A stretch of DNA of 64,000 nt from an uncultured Hyphomicrobiales bacterium (GCA_903847605.1 CAINED010000059.1:1-64000), one strand, 5' to 3'. Positions 38,522-48,520 are shown, numbered from the stretch's first letter. Made by a program: numbers and translations. The notes: a model not told the origin generated them from the letters alone.

Positions 38522-38723
38522 CTTCCCTTCTCCCCGCTTGCGGGGAGAAGGTGCCCGAAGGGCGGATGAGGGGCAGTGTGCATACTGGTTAGTCGTGCAC
38601 GACTTTGTCTGTCCCTTCTCAATTTGGAAATAGCGTTTCTTCGTACCACAGAGGCTTGCGGCCCCTCATCCGGCCTTGCCTGCGGCAAGCCCACCTTCTC
38701 CCCATTCATGGGGAGAAGGGAAG
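38522..38723. repeat. 202-bp inverted-repeat (MITE-like) element
   Basis: A perfect 14-base terminal inverted repeat CTTCCCTTCTCCCC (38522-38535) / GGGGAGAAGGGAAG (38710-38723). Each end also forms a local hairpin around CTTCTCCCC and GGGGAGAAG (loops GCTTGC and ATTCAT). An inner inverted pair CGGATGAGGGG and CCCCTCATCCG follows. No gene inside. The hairpin motif is widespread in Hyphomicrobiales intergenic regions. It lies between the MBL gene and thiE. Confidence 0.8.
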
Positions 38724-38729
38724 GCTGCT

Positions 38730-39356
38730 TCATCCAAACAACGCCGCGATTTCGCGCGTCGCCTGTTCGGGATCGTCGGCGGCGACGATGGCCGAGACGA
38801 CGGCAAGGCCGTCTGCCCCGGCTGCGATGATGGGCGCGGCATTCGAAGCCTTGATGCCGCCGATGGCCATGACAGGCTTATTCGTGAGCGCCCGCAATTT
38901 GCGAAAACCCTCGGGCCCGTGCGGGGCCGCCGTGCCGGGCTTTGTTGTCTGCGCATAGACGGGGCCGACGCCGAGATAGTCGGCGGCCTGCGCATCGGGC
39001 GCGAGAATGAATTCGGGCCTTGATGTAGAGAGTCCCACGAACATGCGATAGCCGACGAGGCGGCGAACATCTGCGATGGGCATGTCGGACTGTCCCACAT
39101 GGATGCCGTCGGCATCGACCGCGAGCGCGATGTCGATGCGGTCGTTGATGACGAGGGGTATGCCGAGCGGCTTCAGCAAGGCCTTCAGCGCCTGCGCCTG
39201 TGCGAGGAATTCGCGCGTGCCCGCATCCTTCTCGCGCAACTGGACCATGGTCGCGCCGCCGCGCACGGCTGCCGCGACGATATCGGTGAGCGAACGTCCG
39301 CGCGAAAGCGGGCGATCGGTTACCAGGCAGAGGCGGGCGGTGCGTATGTCGAACAT
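38730..39356 (-). CDS. thiE: Thiamine phosphate synthase
   Basis: A 208-residue TIM-barrel enzyme coupling HMP-PP and thiazole phosphate. Motifs: LVTDRPLSRG, MVQLREKDA, VINDRIDIAL, DGIHVGQSD, YLGVGPVYAQTTKPG and AIGGIKASN. It starts one base after the thiM stop; the terminal repeat at 38710-38723 follows its end. Part of the haemoglobin-thiM-thiE operon. Confidence 0.95.
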   Translation of the reverse strand: MFDIRTARLCLVTDRPLSRGRSLTDIVAAAVRGGATMVQLREKDAGTREFLAQAQALKALLKPLGIPLVINDRIDIALAVDADGIHVGQSDMPIADVRRLVGYRMFVGLSTSRPEFILAPDAQAADYLGVGPVYAQTTKPGTAAPHGPEGFRKLRALTNKPVMAIGGIKASNAAPIIAAGADGLAVVSAIVAADDPEQATREIAALFG

Positions 39357-39357
39357 G

Positions 39358-40185
39358 TCAGATGGTCCTCAGCCGCGTTGTTATATCGCTGGCGCGTATC
39401 GAATAGAGCGTATCGAGAAAAGCGGTTCGGAAGGAAGCAGGCCCTGCAGCCTGTTCCAGCGCCATTTCGCCCGATACGCCGTATATCGCGAGCGCCGCCA
39501 CCGCCGCCTCGAATGCATTGTCCGCGACGGCAAGGAAAGCACCTGTCACGCTCGATAGCGAACAGCCGAGCGCCGTCACGCGCGTCATCATCGGCGTGCC
39601 GTTGGCGATGCGGGCGATGCGGTCGCCATCGCTGATGATGTCGATATCGCCTGTAGCGACCGCGGTGCATTTGAGATGCCGCGCCAGCGCCATCGCACAG
39701 TCCTCGACCTCGTTGGCGGATGATGTGGAATCAACGCCGCGCGGCGCGGAGGCCTTGTCGGTGAGGCCTAGAATGCGCGTGACGCCGATGATCTCCGAGG
39801 CATTGCCGCGAATGATGGCCGGATTGTATTTCAGCAGGCGCAGCATCGTCTCGTTGCGAAAGGTGAGGCCGCCCGCGCCGACGGGATCGATGAGCCAGGG
39901 CTTTCGATTGATCTGCGCCGCCTGCGCCGCGATTTCCATGCTGTCGGCGGCCTGTTTCGAGAGCGTGCCGATATTGATGACGAGCGCGTCGATGAGGCGC
40001 GCGAATTCCGGCGTTTCCTCGGGCGCGTGAACCATTGCAGGCGACGCGCCAATGGCGAGCAGCGCATTTGCTGCAATGTCCATCGACACGAAATTGGTGA
40101 TGCTTTGCACCAGCGGGCGCTTTTCGGCGACCGCCATCAGCAGTTTTCCCGAAAGCGCCGCCAGCGCGGCCGTGTCCTTGCCCAA
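39358..40185 (-). CDS. thiM: Hydroxyethylthiazole kinase
   Basis: A 275-residue kinase salvaging the thiazole half of thiamine. Motifs: PLVQSITNFVSMDIAANAL, GASPAMVHAPEE, DPVGAGG, and the catalytic Cys-region ALGCSLSSVTGAF. The TTG start at 40185 has GGGGAG 8 bases upstream; an internal ATG (40137) would cut the conserved N-terminus. Coupled to the haemoglobin gene ahead of it by five bases. Confidence 0.93.
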   Translation of the reverse strand: MGKDTAALAALSGKLLMAVAEKRPLVQSITNFVSMDIAANALLAIGASPAMVHAPEETPEFARLIDALVINIGTLSKQAADSMEIAAQAAQINRKPWLIDPVGAGGLTFRNETMLRLLKYNPAIIRGNASEIIGVTRILGLTDKASAPRGVDSTSSANEVEDCAMALARHLKCTAVATGDIDIISDGDRIARIANGTPMMTRVTALGCSLSSVTGAFLAVADNAFEAAVAALAIYGVSGEMALEQAAGPASFRTAFLDTLYSIRASDITTRLRTI

Positions 40186-40190
40186 TCCCC

Positions 40191-40658
40191 TTACTCCCCG
40201 GCTTTTTCTTGCGCCTGTTCGAGTCTGGCTGCCTGCTCTTCAATGGAGGAGAGCGCCGATGTCCAGTGGCGGCTCATGTTGGCCGACAATGCGCCCATGT
40301 GATCCGCGAGAGGCTCGGGCATGGTCGCGCGGCAGGCCTTGTCCCAGAGTTTGAGCCAGCGTTCGAAATGCGATGGGTCGAGCCGCAGTTTCACATGCGG
40401 GGGCAGGGGCATGCCGTTGTAGCGCTGGGTGCCGAGCACGGCGCGCGACCAGAAATCCACCATGGTGCGCTTGTGGCTGTCCCAGTCGTGCACAACGCGC
40501 AGGAAAACGGGGCCGATCAGGTCGTCCTGGCGAACCGCCGCGTAAAAGGCGTCGATAGCGTCCTCGAAGCCCTTTTCGATGATGGCGCGTGCGCGGGCCT
40601 CGGTTTCCGCGTCGGTTTCGGTTTCCGGCGTTACGTCCGGCGGATTTTTCTCGTTCAT
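40191..40658 (-). CDS. Group III truncated haemoglobin
   Basis: A 155-residue haem protein. The HFERWLKLW helix carries the proximal His and the DAFYAAVRQDDLIGPVF plus RAVLGTQRYNGMPLPPH stretches are group III hallmarks. Group III globins handle O2 or nitric oxide, with roles not settled. It is the first gene of the operon with thiM and thiE, an unusual partner for them. No TPP riboswitch is visible ahead of it. Confidence 0.93.
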   Translation of the reverse strand: MNEKNPPDVTPETETDAETEARARAIIEKGFEDAIDAFYAAVRQDDLIGPVFLRVVHDWDSHKRTMVDFWSRAVLGTQRYNGMPLPPHVKLRLDPSHFERWLKLWDKACRATMPEPLADHMGALSANMSRHWTSALSSIEEQAARLEQAQEKAGE

Positions 40659-40782
40659 GGTCGGCTGCGTGTCCCCTGCGTCCTTTTAGCAGGATTCTGT
40701 GTGCGGGCAGGACAATTGATGACAAGTCCAGCTTCGGAGAGTAACAGATCGGCATATTTGAATACGACTCTGGGGGAATTCC

Positions 40783-42000
40783 ATGAGCGCGACGGCAGCG
40801 GCGGGCGCAGTGCCCGAAATAGACGAGCGCACGGCCAAGGGTAATATCTGGCGGCTGGCGGCGGCGCAGGCGCTGGCCGGCGCGAATTCCATCGTCGTGA
40901 TGACCACCGGCGGAATCGTCGGCTCGACGCTAGCGCCGAGCGCAGCGCTCGCCACCGTGCCGGTTTCGACTTTTGTTGTCGGCACCGCGCTGGCGACAAT
41001 CCCGTCAGGCTATATTTCACGCGAATACGGGCGCAAGACGAGCTTTTATATCGGCGCGATCTGCGGGGCGATCTGCGGCCTCCTTGCGGCCTTCGCAATC
41101 TACATCGGCTCGTTTGCGCTGTTTTGCGTCGCGACCTTTATCGGCGGCTTTTACCAGGCGGTTGCGCATTCCTTCCGCTTCGCGGCGACGGACGGGGCGA
41201 GTCCGGCGCTGAAACCCAAGGCGATCTCCTGGGTCATGGTCGGCGGGATCTTTTCGGGCATCCTTGGGCCGCAACTGGTCAACACGACCATGAACTTCTG
41301 GCCGCCCTACCTGTTCATGGCGAGTTTCGTAGCGCAGGCCGTGGTGGCGCTGGTCAACATGGCGGTGCTGTCGGGCACCGTGTTGCCCAAGCCCGTGGAG
41401 ACGAATTCCCAGGCGGGCAGGCCGCTGATGGAAATCGCAAAGCAGCCGCTGTTCGTCACGGCGGCCATCTGCGGCATCGTCTCCTACGGGCTGATGAACC
41501 TTTTGATGACCTCCGCGCCGCTTGCGATGAAGATGTGCGGACTGTCGCTGACGGACGCCAATCTGGGGATCCAGTGGCACGTGCTCGGCATGTTCGCGCC
41601 GAGCTTTTTCACCGGAAGTTTGATCGCGAAATTCGGCGCGCAACGCATCGTGCTGGCGGGCCTCGCTTTGATCGCGCTTTCGGCGATCGTCGGGCTCCTG
41701 GGCATCACGGTCGCGCATTTCTGGATCGCGCTGATCCTGCTCGGGGTCGGCTGGAATTTCGGCTTCATCGCCTCCTCGGCGATGGTGGTGCAGACGCACC
41801 GGCCCGAAGAGCGCAACAAAGTTCAGGCCTTCAACGATTTCCTCGTTTTCGGAGTGATGGCCGTCATGTCCTTCATGTCCGGCGGCATGCTGGCGTGGTC
41901 GGGATGGGCGCTCGTCAACTGGTTCGCCTTCGCGCCGATTGCGATTGCGCTGGCGGCGCTGTTGATGAGCGGGCAAATGGCGAAAAGGTTGCCTAGCTAA
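40783..42000 (+). CDS. MFS transporter
   Basis: A 405-residue inner-membrane protein with about 12 membrane segments and the MFS loop SREYGRKTSFYIGA. It belongs to an uncharacterised MFS group and no substrate can be deduced. Divergent from the haemoglobin operon. Alone in its unit; a repetitive palindrome follows its stop. Confidence 0.9.
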   Translation: MSATAAAGAVPEIDERTAKGNIWRLAAAQALAGANSIVVMTTGGIVGSTLAPSAALATVPVSTFVVGTALATIPSGYISREYGRKTSFYIGAICGAICGLLAAFAIYIGSFALFCVATFIGGFYQAVAHSFRFAATDGASPALKPKAISWVMVGGIFSGILGPQLVNTTMNFWPPYLFMASFVAQAVVALVNMAVLSGTVLPKPVETNSQAGRPLMEIAKQPLFVTAAICGIVSYGLMNLLMTSAPLAMKMCGLSLTDANLGIQWHVLGMFAPSFFTGSLIAKFGAQRIVLAGLALIALSAIVGLLGITVAHFWIALILLGVGWNFGFIASSAMVVQTHRPEERNKVQAFNDFLVFGVMAVMSFMSGGMLAWSGWALVNWFAFAPIAIALAALLMSGQMAKRLPS

Positions 42001-42003
42001 TAG

Positions 42004-42112
42004 CGAATGGCGAATAGGGAGTTGCAAATAGGGAATTCATAGTTGGCGGATCGTGGGGAAACAGTTGCAGGTTCCTACTCCCTATTCGCTATTCGTTACT
42101 CCCCATTCGCTT
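42004..42112. repeat. AT-rich palindromic repeat between the two MFS genes
   Basis: CGAATGGCGAATAGGGAGT (42004-42022) pairs with ACTCCCTATTCGCTATTCG (42077-42095) at 18 of 19 positions. A further degenerate copy, ACTCCCCATTCGC, follows near 42098. The unit CTCCCTATTCGC is repeated. It lies in the space between convergent genes and could act as a bidirectional hairpin terminator. Confidence 0.6.
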
Positions 42113-43370
42113 ACCGTACCGTCTTGTCGTGCTCCACCTCGAGCGCCTTCGCCATGTCGTGACGGCGTAAGAAGGCCCAGACCCAGACGAGCAACGTAAA
42201 AACACCGATGGCCGCCATTACTTTCGGCAAGCCGACACGATCCCCGGCGATGCCGACGATGAGCGCGCCCGCTGCCGGAAAGAAATGGGTGATCAGGCCG
42301 TAGATGCTGGCGACGCGGCCGCGCATCTGCGGTTCGACGCAATATTGCAGGAGCGTCATCGAACTCACGCGCGTCGCCGAGGCTGCGAAACCGATCACAA
42401 AAATGCAGACCAGCGCGAGCCAGAAATTGGTCATGAAGGAAATGATGCAGAAGGCTGCAGCCATCCATAAGATGGCCTGCACGGCGTAGTTCGAAAGCCC
42501 ACTCACGCCGCCGCGTCGTGCGATCAGCGCCGCCTGCACCATCGCACCGACGCCGAGAATCGCGGTCATCCATGCAAGACCGTTCGCGCCCATGTGATAG
42601 ACGCCGTCCGCCAGCGAAGGCAGGATCATTTCCACGGTATAGGGAAACAGCGACAGCGCCGAGAGAATGAAAATCGTCGGCCTGATGCCCGCATGCTGCA
42701 TCGTATAGGCGAAGCCGTCGCGGATATCGCCGATCATGTTGCGCTTGCCGGCGCGCGCCGGCTGTCGCGGGATCTCGATCTTGTCGGCGAGATAGAGCAG
42801 CACGCCCAGGAAGAGAATCGCGCCGATGGCGTTGCAGAAGATGGCAGGCGCCGTTCCCCATGCGCTGATAAGCGCGCCGGCCAGCATCGGCCCTGTGAAA
42901 CGCGCCACATTGTAGAAAACGGAGTTGAGGCCATAGGCGATGGTCAGCGCATCGCGTGGCATCAGATTCGGCAGGATCGTCTGGTTCGCCGGAAGCTGGA
43001 AGGCTGTGATGACGCCATAGGCGAGTGTCATCACGATGAGGATGGGAAGATTCAGAAGGCCGAACCAGTCGAGCGCCGCCAGCAGCAGGCCCTGAACGAC
43101 GAGAAGAATCTGCGTGATGCGCAGCATCTTCAACGCATCAAACCGATCCGTCAGCGCGCCGGCGAGCGGCATGATGAGGAGGGCAGGGGCCTGATCGAGA
43201 AATCCGAAGACGCCGAGCCAGGCCGCAGAATGCGTCAGCTTCCACACCAGCCAGCCGATGGCGAGCTTGTACATCCAGGAAGCGGTATGGGAAATGAAGC
43301 GGCCGGTCTGATAGTTCCGGTAATTCGAATGCCGCAGCGCAATGCCGATATTTCCCCAGCTCTGGGCCAC
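42111..43370 (-). CDS. MFS transporter (EntS-like)
   Basis: A 419-residue MFS protein with about 12 membrane segments. Recognisable: LRHSNYRNYQTGRFISHTA, LTDRFDALKMLRITQ and QLPANQTILPNLMPRDAL, the pattern of the EntS/multidrug-like efflux group. Substrate unknown. Oriented toward the MFS gene at 40783. Confidence 0.9.
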   Translation of the reverse strand: MAQSWGNIGIALRHSNYRNYQTGRFISHTASWMYKLAIGWLVWKLTHSAAWLGVFGFLDQAPALLIMPLAGALTDRFDALKMLRITQILLVVQGLLLAALDWFGLLNLPILIVMTLAYGVITAFQLPANQTILPNLMPRDALTIAYGLNSVFYNVARFTGPMLAGALISAWGTAPAIFCNAIGAILFLGVLLYLADKIEIPRQPARAGKRNMIGDIRDGFAYTMQHAGIRPTIFILSALSLFPYTVEMILPSLADGVYHMGANGLAWMTAILGVGAMVQAALIARRGGVSGLSNYAVQAILWMAAAFCIISFMTNFWLALVCIFVIGFAASATRVSSMTLLQYCVEPQMRGRVASIYGLITHFFPAAGALIVGIAGDRVGLPKVMAAIGVFTLLVWVWAFLRRHDMAKALEVEHDKTVR

Positions 43371-43464
43371 AGTGGGTCCGCTCCCGCAACATCGTTGATT
43401 AGACGCCCATCTGCGGCCCCAAAGGCCGGAGCGTCAACCCTCAACCGCGGTGGAGCAGCCCTGA

Positions 43465-45240
43465 TTATTTCAGTGGCCAGAAGATCATAATGAGCGGCAC
43501 CGCCAGCACCAGCACCAGCAGAGAAAGCGGCGCGCCGAGCCGTGCGTAATCGCCGAAGCGATAGCCGCCGGGGCCCATGACCAGCGTGTTGCATTGGTGG
43601 CCGATGGGCGTGAGGAAATCGCAGGCCGCGCCGATGGCGACCGCCATCAGGAACGGGTCGGGATTGTAGCCGAGATTCTTCGCAAAGGTCGCGCCGATTG
43701 GGGCCATGACGAGCACTGTCGCCGCGTTGTTGAGGAAAGGCGTCACCGCCATCGCCGCGGCGAGAAGCATGAGCAAAGCGCCCCATGCTGGCATCATTCC
43801 GCCCGCATGAGAGAGACCGCTCGCGATCAGTTGCGTCGCTTGCGTCGTGCTGAGCGCATCGCTGATCGGGATCAGGGCCGCGAACATGACGAGGATCGGC
43901 CATTCGACGGATTGATAGGCTTCCCGCACCGGCAGGGCGCCGAACAATATCATCGCGCCGGCCGCGCAGAAGAACGCCACAGGCACCGGCAGAAGATTGA
44001 ACGCCAGCACCGCGATGGTCGCGGCGAGCACGGTCAGCGCGATCCAGCCGGGACGCCTGTCGCCCAGCGTGATCAGTCTTTCGGCAAGCGGCAGCAGGCC
44101 GAGGTCGGCCACTTTTTGCGGCAGGATGCTGGCCGAGCCCTGCAGAACAAGGACGTCGCCGACCCGCAGTTCGATGTCGCGTACGCGCTGGCGCATGGTT
44201 TCGCCGGAACGGCCGACCGCAAGAAGATTGATGCCGTGACTGGCATGCAGTTCCACAAGGCGTGCGCCGCGTCCGATCAGCGATGAGTTCGGACCGACAA
44301 CGACCTCGATGGATAACACTTCGTCGCCGGGGTCTTTCGATTCTGCAGGGCGGTCGTCGCCTTCGAGCGAAAGCCCCGTTTCCTTCACGAGGCGGTCGAG
44401 CGCGCCGTGTTCGCCGGTCAGAATGACAATGTCTTTCTCCCTGAGGCGCGAATCGGGAAGCGGTGTCACGGTTTTTCCATCGCGCATCAGCGCGCCCAGC
44501 CTGACGCCGGCCTGCGCACGGCTGAGCAGATCGGACAAGGTTTGTCCGGCGAAACCCGACTCGGCGCTGATGCGCACTTCCGTCACGTAGTTCTTGATGT
44601 CGAGGGCGTCGCCGAGGGAACCGGAGCCCCGCCGGTCCTGCGGCAGCAGGCGATAGCCGACGCACAAAAAGGCAATCCCGGCCACGGCGATGAAAATGCC
44701 GACCGGCGTGAAATCGAACATCGAGAAGGGTTTTCCGGTGAGTTCCTCCCTGACACGAGAAACGATGACATTCGGCGATGTGCCAACGAGCGTGACGATG
44801 CCGCCGAGCAGCGAAGCAAAAGCCATCGGCATCAGAAAGACCGAGGGCGAACGGTTGCTGGCGCGCGCGAACTGGAACGCGATGGGCATCAGCATCGCCA
44901 GGGCGCCGATGTTTTTCACGATAGCCGACAGAGCGCCGACGGCGACGACGAGCGCGACGACCTGGGCTTGCGTGCTGGTCAGGTAAGGTTGGGCGTAGCG
45001 CAAGGCCGCTTCGAAGACACCGGATCGCGCGATGGCGGCGCTGACGATGAGCGCGCTGCCGACGATGATGACAATGTCGTCGGAAAAGCCCTTGAACATC
45101 TCCTTTGCGGGAATGATCCCGAGCGCCACGCCGGCGACAAGGCCAAGAACGGCGACGATGTCGTAACGCAGGCGGCCCCAGAGCATGAGAGCCATGATCG
45201 CGACGATGATCGCGATCGCGTAAATCTGAGGAAGCGTCAC
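43465..45240 (-). CDS. SLC13-family permease with TrkA-C domains
   Basis: A 591-residue anion-type transporter. Two transmembrane halves (about 1-190 and 395-591) flank a central cytoplasmic region with two TrkA-C (RCK-C) domains (about 205-370; seen as GARLVELHASHGINLLAVGR and VGDVLVLQG). Family members move dicarboxylates, sulfate or other anions with Na+. GTG start at 45240. Substrate not determined by sequence. Confidence 0.9.
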   Translation of the reverse strand: MTLPQIYAIAIIVAIMALMLWGRLRYDIVAVLGLVAGVALGIIPAKEMFKGFSDDIVIIVGSALIVSAAIARSGVFEAALRYAQPYLTSTQAQVVALVVAVGALSAIVKNIGALAMLMPIAFQFARASNRSPSVFLMPMAFASLLGGIVTLVGTSPNVIVSRVREELTGKPFSMFDFTPVGIFIAVAGIAFLCVGYRLLPQDRRGSGSLGDALDIKNYVTEVRISAESGFAGQTLSDLLSRAQAGVRLGALMRDGKTVTPLPDSRLREKDIVILTGEHGALDRLVKETGLSLEGDDRPAESKDPGDEVLSIEVVVGPNSSLIGRGARLVELHASHGINLLAVGRSGETMRQRVRDIELRVGDVLVLQGSASILPQKVADLGLLPLAERLITLGDRRPGWIALTVLAATIAVLAFNLLPVPVAFFCAAGAMILFGALPVREAYQSVEWPILVMFAALIPISDALSTTQATQLIASGLSHAGGMMPAWGALLMLLAAAMAVTPFLNNAATVLVMAPIGATFAKNLGYNPDPFLMAVAIGAACDFLTPIGHQCNTLVMGPGGYRFGDYARLGAPLSLLVLVLAVPLIMIFWPLK

Positions 45241-45411
45241 GTGTCACCCGCGCGAGGATTGCGCCGTGACAACGCGCGCTTTCGGTCAAGGTTCCCGGGG
45301 TTGAAATTCCCCGTGCGTTTCGTGTCCCCGCGCACTTCGGCCGTTCGGCATATGCGCGAAAGGGCGGCATCGCGCGGTATGCGCCTGTTGAGAACCGGGG
45401 ATATCGAAAAC

Positions 45412-46158
45412 ATGCTACCGGCGCTGAAAGACGCCGTCGAAAACGCCTACAGGGTCTTTTCGCGCTATAGCATCGGCAAGCGGCTCTACGTCTGCCGCTG
45501 CAACGTCTGCATGACCGAGGAATCGGAGCGCGAACTCGTCACAACGCCGTTGCGCGAATTGCGCGCCTATGCGCTCGCCGAATATACCAATTCCGCGCAC
45601 GACTGGAGCGAAGGCATCGTCGATGTGGAGATGCGGCATTTCCTGCCGCGTTATTTCGACCTGCTGGCGCAGCACGACCCGCCCGACAATATCGGCATGG
45701 ACATTTGCCTGCGGCGGCTCAGGGATTCCGGCTGGCGCACAAAATGGCCGAAGGACGAAGTCGCGGCCATCGAGACCTTCTTCGACGAACTGGTGCGCGA
45801 TTCGCTGGAATACCTCGAGCCGCAACTGCATACTTATGGCTGGCGGCTCAGCTTCGACCTGTCGGAAATCCTGACTCTGATCGTGACGGCAGGCGGCGAT
45901 CTCGACCGTGCGCTGGCGGTCTGGGATGCGGCTGCGGACCCGCAGGCTGTCGCCCACATGATTGCGATGCGCGGGGAGACACTGACGCATTACGGCGATC
46001 CCTATGTCACGACGCCGTTTCTCGACGATTTTCGGCCGGAAGCGCTGAAAATCGGCGCTTTCGTGATGCGACCGGAACTGGTGATCCGCATCGAAGCGGC
46101 CTTCTTCAAGGCCAGGGATCCGGCCATGCAGCAGATGCTGTCAGACGCCTTGCCTTGA
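45412..46158 (+). CDS. Hypothetical protein of a conserved proteobacterial family
   Basis: A 248-residue soluble protein with no named family that I can place. Features: Cys-rich VCRCNVCMT (residues 24-32), a TNSAHDWSEG motif and FLPRYFDLLAQHD. The frame continues open far upstream, but the real start is probably MLPALKDAVENAYRVF; ATGs at 45352 and 45379 are alternatives. The Cys cluster may bind metal. Confidence 0.7.
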   Translation: MLPALKDAVENAYRVFSRYSIGKRLYVCRCNVCMTEESERELVTTPLRELRAYALAEYTNSAHDWSEGIVDVEMRHFLPRYFDLLAQHDPPDNIGMDICLRRLRDSGWRTKWPKDEVAAIETFFDELVRDSLEYLEPQLHTYGWRLSFDLSEILTLIVTAGGDLDRALAVWDAAADPQAVAHMIAMRGETLTHYGDPYVTTPFLDDFRPEALKIGAFVMRPELVIRIEAAFFKARDPAMQQMLSDALP

Positions 46159-46365
46159 AGCGGCCGGCAGCTCAACGCGGCTGCCTGGAAGCCGATACGC
46201 CGAAAATCCGCAGGAAGGCCTGCCTTTGGCCTTCGGACAATTGCTCCCCCGTTCTCTTTCTGGCATAGGGGCCGCGACCGTTGCGACCCGAGTCCGGATT
46301 TCCCGGATTTTGGGCGCTTCGCGCGCAATAAATCTCGAACAATCGGGAAGAGGGGGCTCAACCCA

Positions 46366-48498
46366 ATGAGTGCAATCTGGTGGATCATCATCGGCGGCCT
46401 GTTGTCCGTCGTCTACGGCGTCGTCACGACGTCGAGCCTCATGAAGGCTGATGCGGGTTCGGCGCGCATGCAGGAAATTGCCGGCGCTGTCGCCGAAGGC
46501 GCGCAGGCCTATCTCAATCGCCAGTACATCACGATCGCCGTCGTCGGCGTCGTGATTTTCGTATTGGTCGCCTGGCTGCTTGGCCTTGCGGTCGGCATCG
46601 GCTTCGTGATCGGAGCGGTGCTTTCGGGCGCCGCCGGTTACATCGGCATGAACATTTCGGTGCGCGCCAACGTGCGTACGGCGCAGGCGGCGACCCAGTC
46701 GCTGGCGGGCGGTCTCGACATCGCCTTCAAGGCGGGCGCGATCACCGGCATGCTGGTGGCGGGCCTCGCGCTTCTCGGCGTCGCCGTCTATTTCTGGGTT
46801 CTCACGGGCCCGATGGGCCTTGCAGTCAATTCGCGCACTGTCATCGACGCGCTGGTGGCGCTCGGCTTCGGCGCTTCGCTGATCTCGATCTTCGCGCGTC
46901 TGGGCGGCGGCATCTTCACGAAGGGCGCCGACGTCGGCGCGGACCTCGTGGGCAAGGTGGAATCCGGCATTCCCGAAGACGATCCGCGTAACCCCGCCAC
47001 CATCGCGGACAACGTCGGCGACAATGTCGGCGATTGCGCGGGCATGGCGGCCGATCTCTTCGAGACCTATGCGGTGACCGTGGTCGCCACGATGGTTCTC
47101 GCGGCGATCTTCTTCGCCGGCAAGCCGATGCTGGCGGCCTCGATGCTCTATCCGCTCGCGATCTGCTCGATCTGCATCGTGACATCGATCGCCGGCACCT
47201 ATTTCGTCAAGCTCGGCTCCGACAACAACATCATGGGGGCGCTCTACAAGGGCCTGATCGCGACGGGCGTGCTGTCCATCGCCGGTCTAGCGCTGGCGAC
47301 GCATCTGATGACGGGCTGGGGCGTGTTCGGCGAAGTCGCCGGCAAGACGATCACCGGTACGAACCTGTTCATCTGCGGCGTCATCGGCCTCGTGGTGACG
47401 GCGGCCATCGTCTACATCACCGAGTACTACACCGGCACGGGCAAGCGTCCCGTGGTGTCGATCGCGCAGGCCTCGGTTACCGGCCACGGCACGAACGTCA
47501 TCCAGGGCCTCGCGGTCTCGCTCGAGTCGACGGCGCTTCCGGCGCTTGTCATCGTCGGCGGCATCATCTCGACCTTCCAGCTTGCGGGCCTTTACGGCAC
47601 GGCCATCGCCGTGACGACCATGCTCGGCATCGCCGGCATGATCGTGGCGCTCGACGCCTTCGGTCCGGTCACCGACAATGCCGGCGGCATTGCCGAAATG
47701 GCTGGCCTGCCGAAGGAAGTGCGTCATTCGACCGACGCGCTCGACGCGGTTGGCAACACGACGAAGGCTGTCACCAAGGGATATGCGATCGGCTCAGCCG
47801 GTCTCGGCGCGCTGGTGCTGTTTGCGGCCTATACGAACGACCTGCAGTCCTTCATCGATCAGGGCCTCCCCTACTTCAAGGATATCGGCCGGGTCTCGTT
47901 TGACCTGTCGAACCCCTACGTGGTTGCGGGCCTGATCTTCGGCGGCCTCATCCCCTACCTCTTTGGCGGTATCGCGATGACGGCGGTCGGCCGTGCAGCC
48001 GGCGCGGTGGTGGAAGAAGTCCGCCGCCAGTTCAAGGAAATGCCCGGCATCATGCAGGGCACGCAACGTCCGGACTATGGCCGCGCCGTGGACATGCTGA
48101 CCAAGGCGGCGATCAAGGAAATGATCATCCCGTCGCTGCTGCCGGTTCTCGCGCCGCTCGTCGCTTATTTCGGCGTGCTCTGGGTATCGGGCTCGAAGGC
48201 GAATGCTTTTGCGGCGCTGGGCGCGATGCTGCTCGGCGTGATCGTCAACGGGTTGTTCGTCGCGATCTCAATGACCTCGGGCGGCGGCGCATGGGACAAC
48301 GCCAAAAAATCCTTCGAGGACGGTTTCGTCGACAAGGACGGCGTGAAGCACCTCAAGGGTTCGGAAGCTCACAAGGCGTCCGTCACCGGCGACACCGTCG
48401 GCGATCCCTACAAGGACACGGCGGGCCCCGCGGTGAACCCGGCGATCAAGATCACCAACATCGTCGCGCTGCTGCTGCTGGCCATTCTGGCTCACTGA
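46366..48498 (+). CDS. hppA: Membrane-bound proton-translocating pyrophosphatase
   Basis: A 710-residue pump that hydrolyses PPi to move H+. Substrate motif [19 protein letters not shown], later [18 protein letters not shown]. The Lys after NTT marks the K+-independent subclass. About 16 membrane segments. It keeps PPi low and energises the membrane under stress. A strong terminator follows at 48521. Confidence 0.97.
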   Translation: MSAIWWIIIGGLLSVVYGVVTTSSLMKADAGSARMQEIAGAVAEGAQAYLNRQYITIAVVGVVIFVLVAWLLGLAVGIGFVIGAVLSGAAGYIGMNISVRANVRTAQAATQSLAGGLDIAFKAGAITGMLVAGLALLGVAVYFWVLTGPMGLAVNSRTVIDALVALGFGASLISIFARLGGGIFTKGADVGADLVGKVESGIPEDDPRNPATIADNVGDNVGDCAGMAADLFETYAVTVVATMVLAAIFFAGKPMLAASMLYPLAICSICIVTSIAGTYFVKLGSDNNIMGALYKGLIATGVLSIAGLALATHLMTGWGVFGEVAGKTITGTNLFICGVIGLVVTAAIVYITEYYTGTGKRPVVSIAQASVTGHGTNVIQGLAVSLESTALPALVIVGGIISTFQLAGLYGTAIAVTTMLGIAGMIVALDAFGPVTDNAGGIAEMAGLPKEVRHSTDALDAVGNTTKAVTKGYAIGSAGLGALVLFAAYTNDLQSFIDQGLPYFKDIGRVSFDLSNPYVVAGLIFGGLIPYLFGGIAMTAVGRAAGAVVEEVRRQFKEMPGIMQGTQRPDYGRAVDMLTKAAIKEMIIPSLLPVLAPLVAYFGVLWVSGSKANAFAALGAMLLGVIVNGLFVAISMTSGGGAWDNAKKSFEDGFVDKDGVKHLKGSEAHKASVTGDTVGDPYKDTAGPAVNPAIKITNIVALLLLAILAH

Positions 48499-48520
48499 GA
48501 ACAGCGTAATCGAAAAAGAA

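Noticed and set aside
40659-40782. TPP riboswitch ahead of the globin-thiM-thiE operon
   Set aside because: No CTGAGA core or other TPP consensus is seen in the 124 bases upstream.
43235-45370. 711-residue open frame overlapping the SLC13 gene
   Set aside because: It is out of frame with the recognised permease and reads as low-complexity Arg/Ala/His sequence.
44407-45411. Long upstream extension of the hypothetical gene at 45412
   Set aside because: The frame stays open for about 1 kb upstream but lies antisense to the SLC13 gene and lacks homology; the family-like N-terminus begins near 45412.
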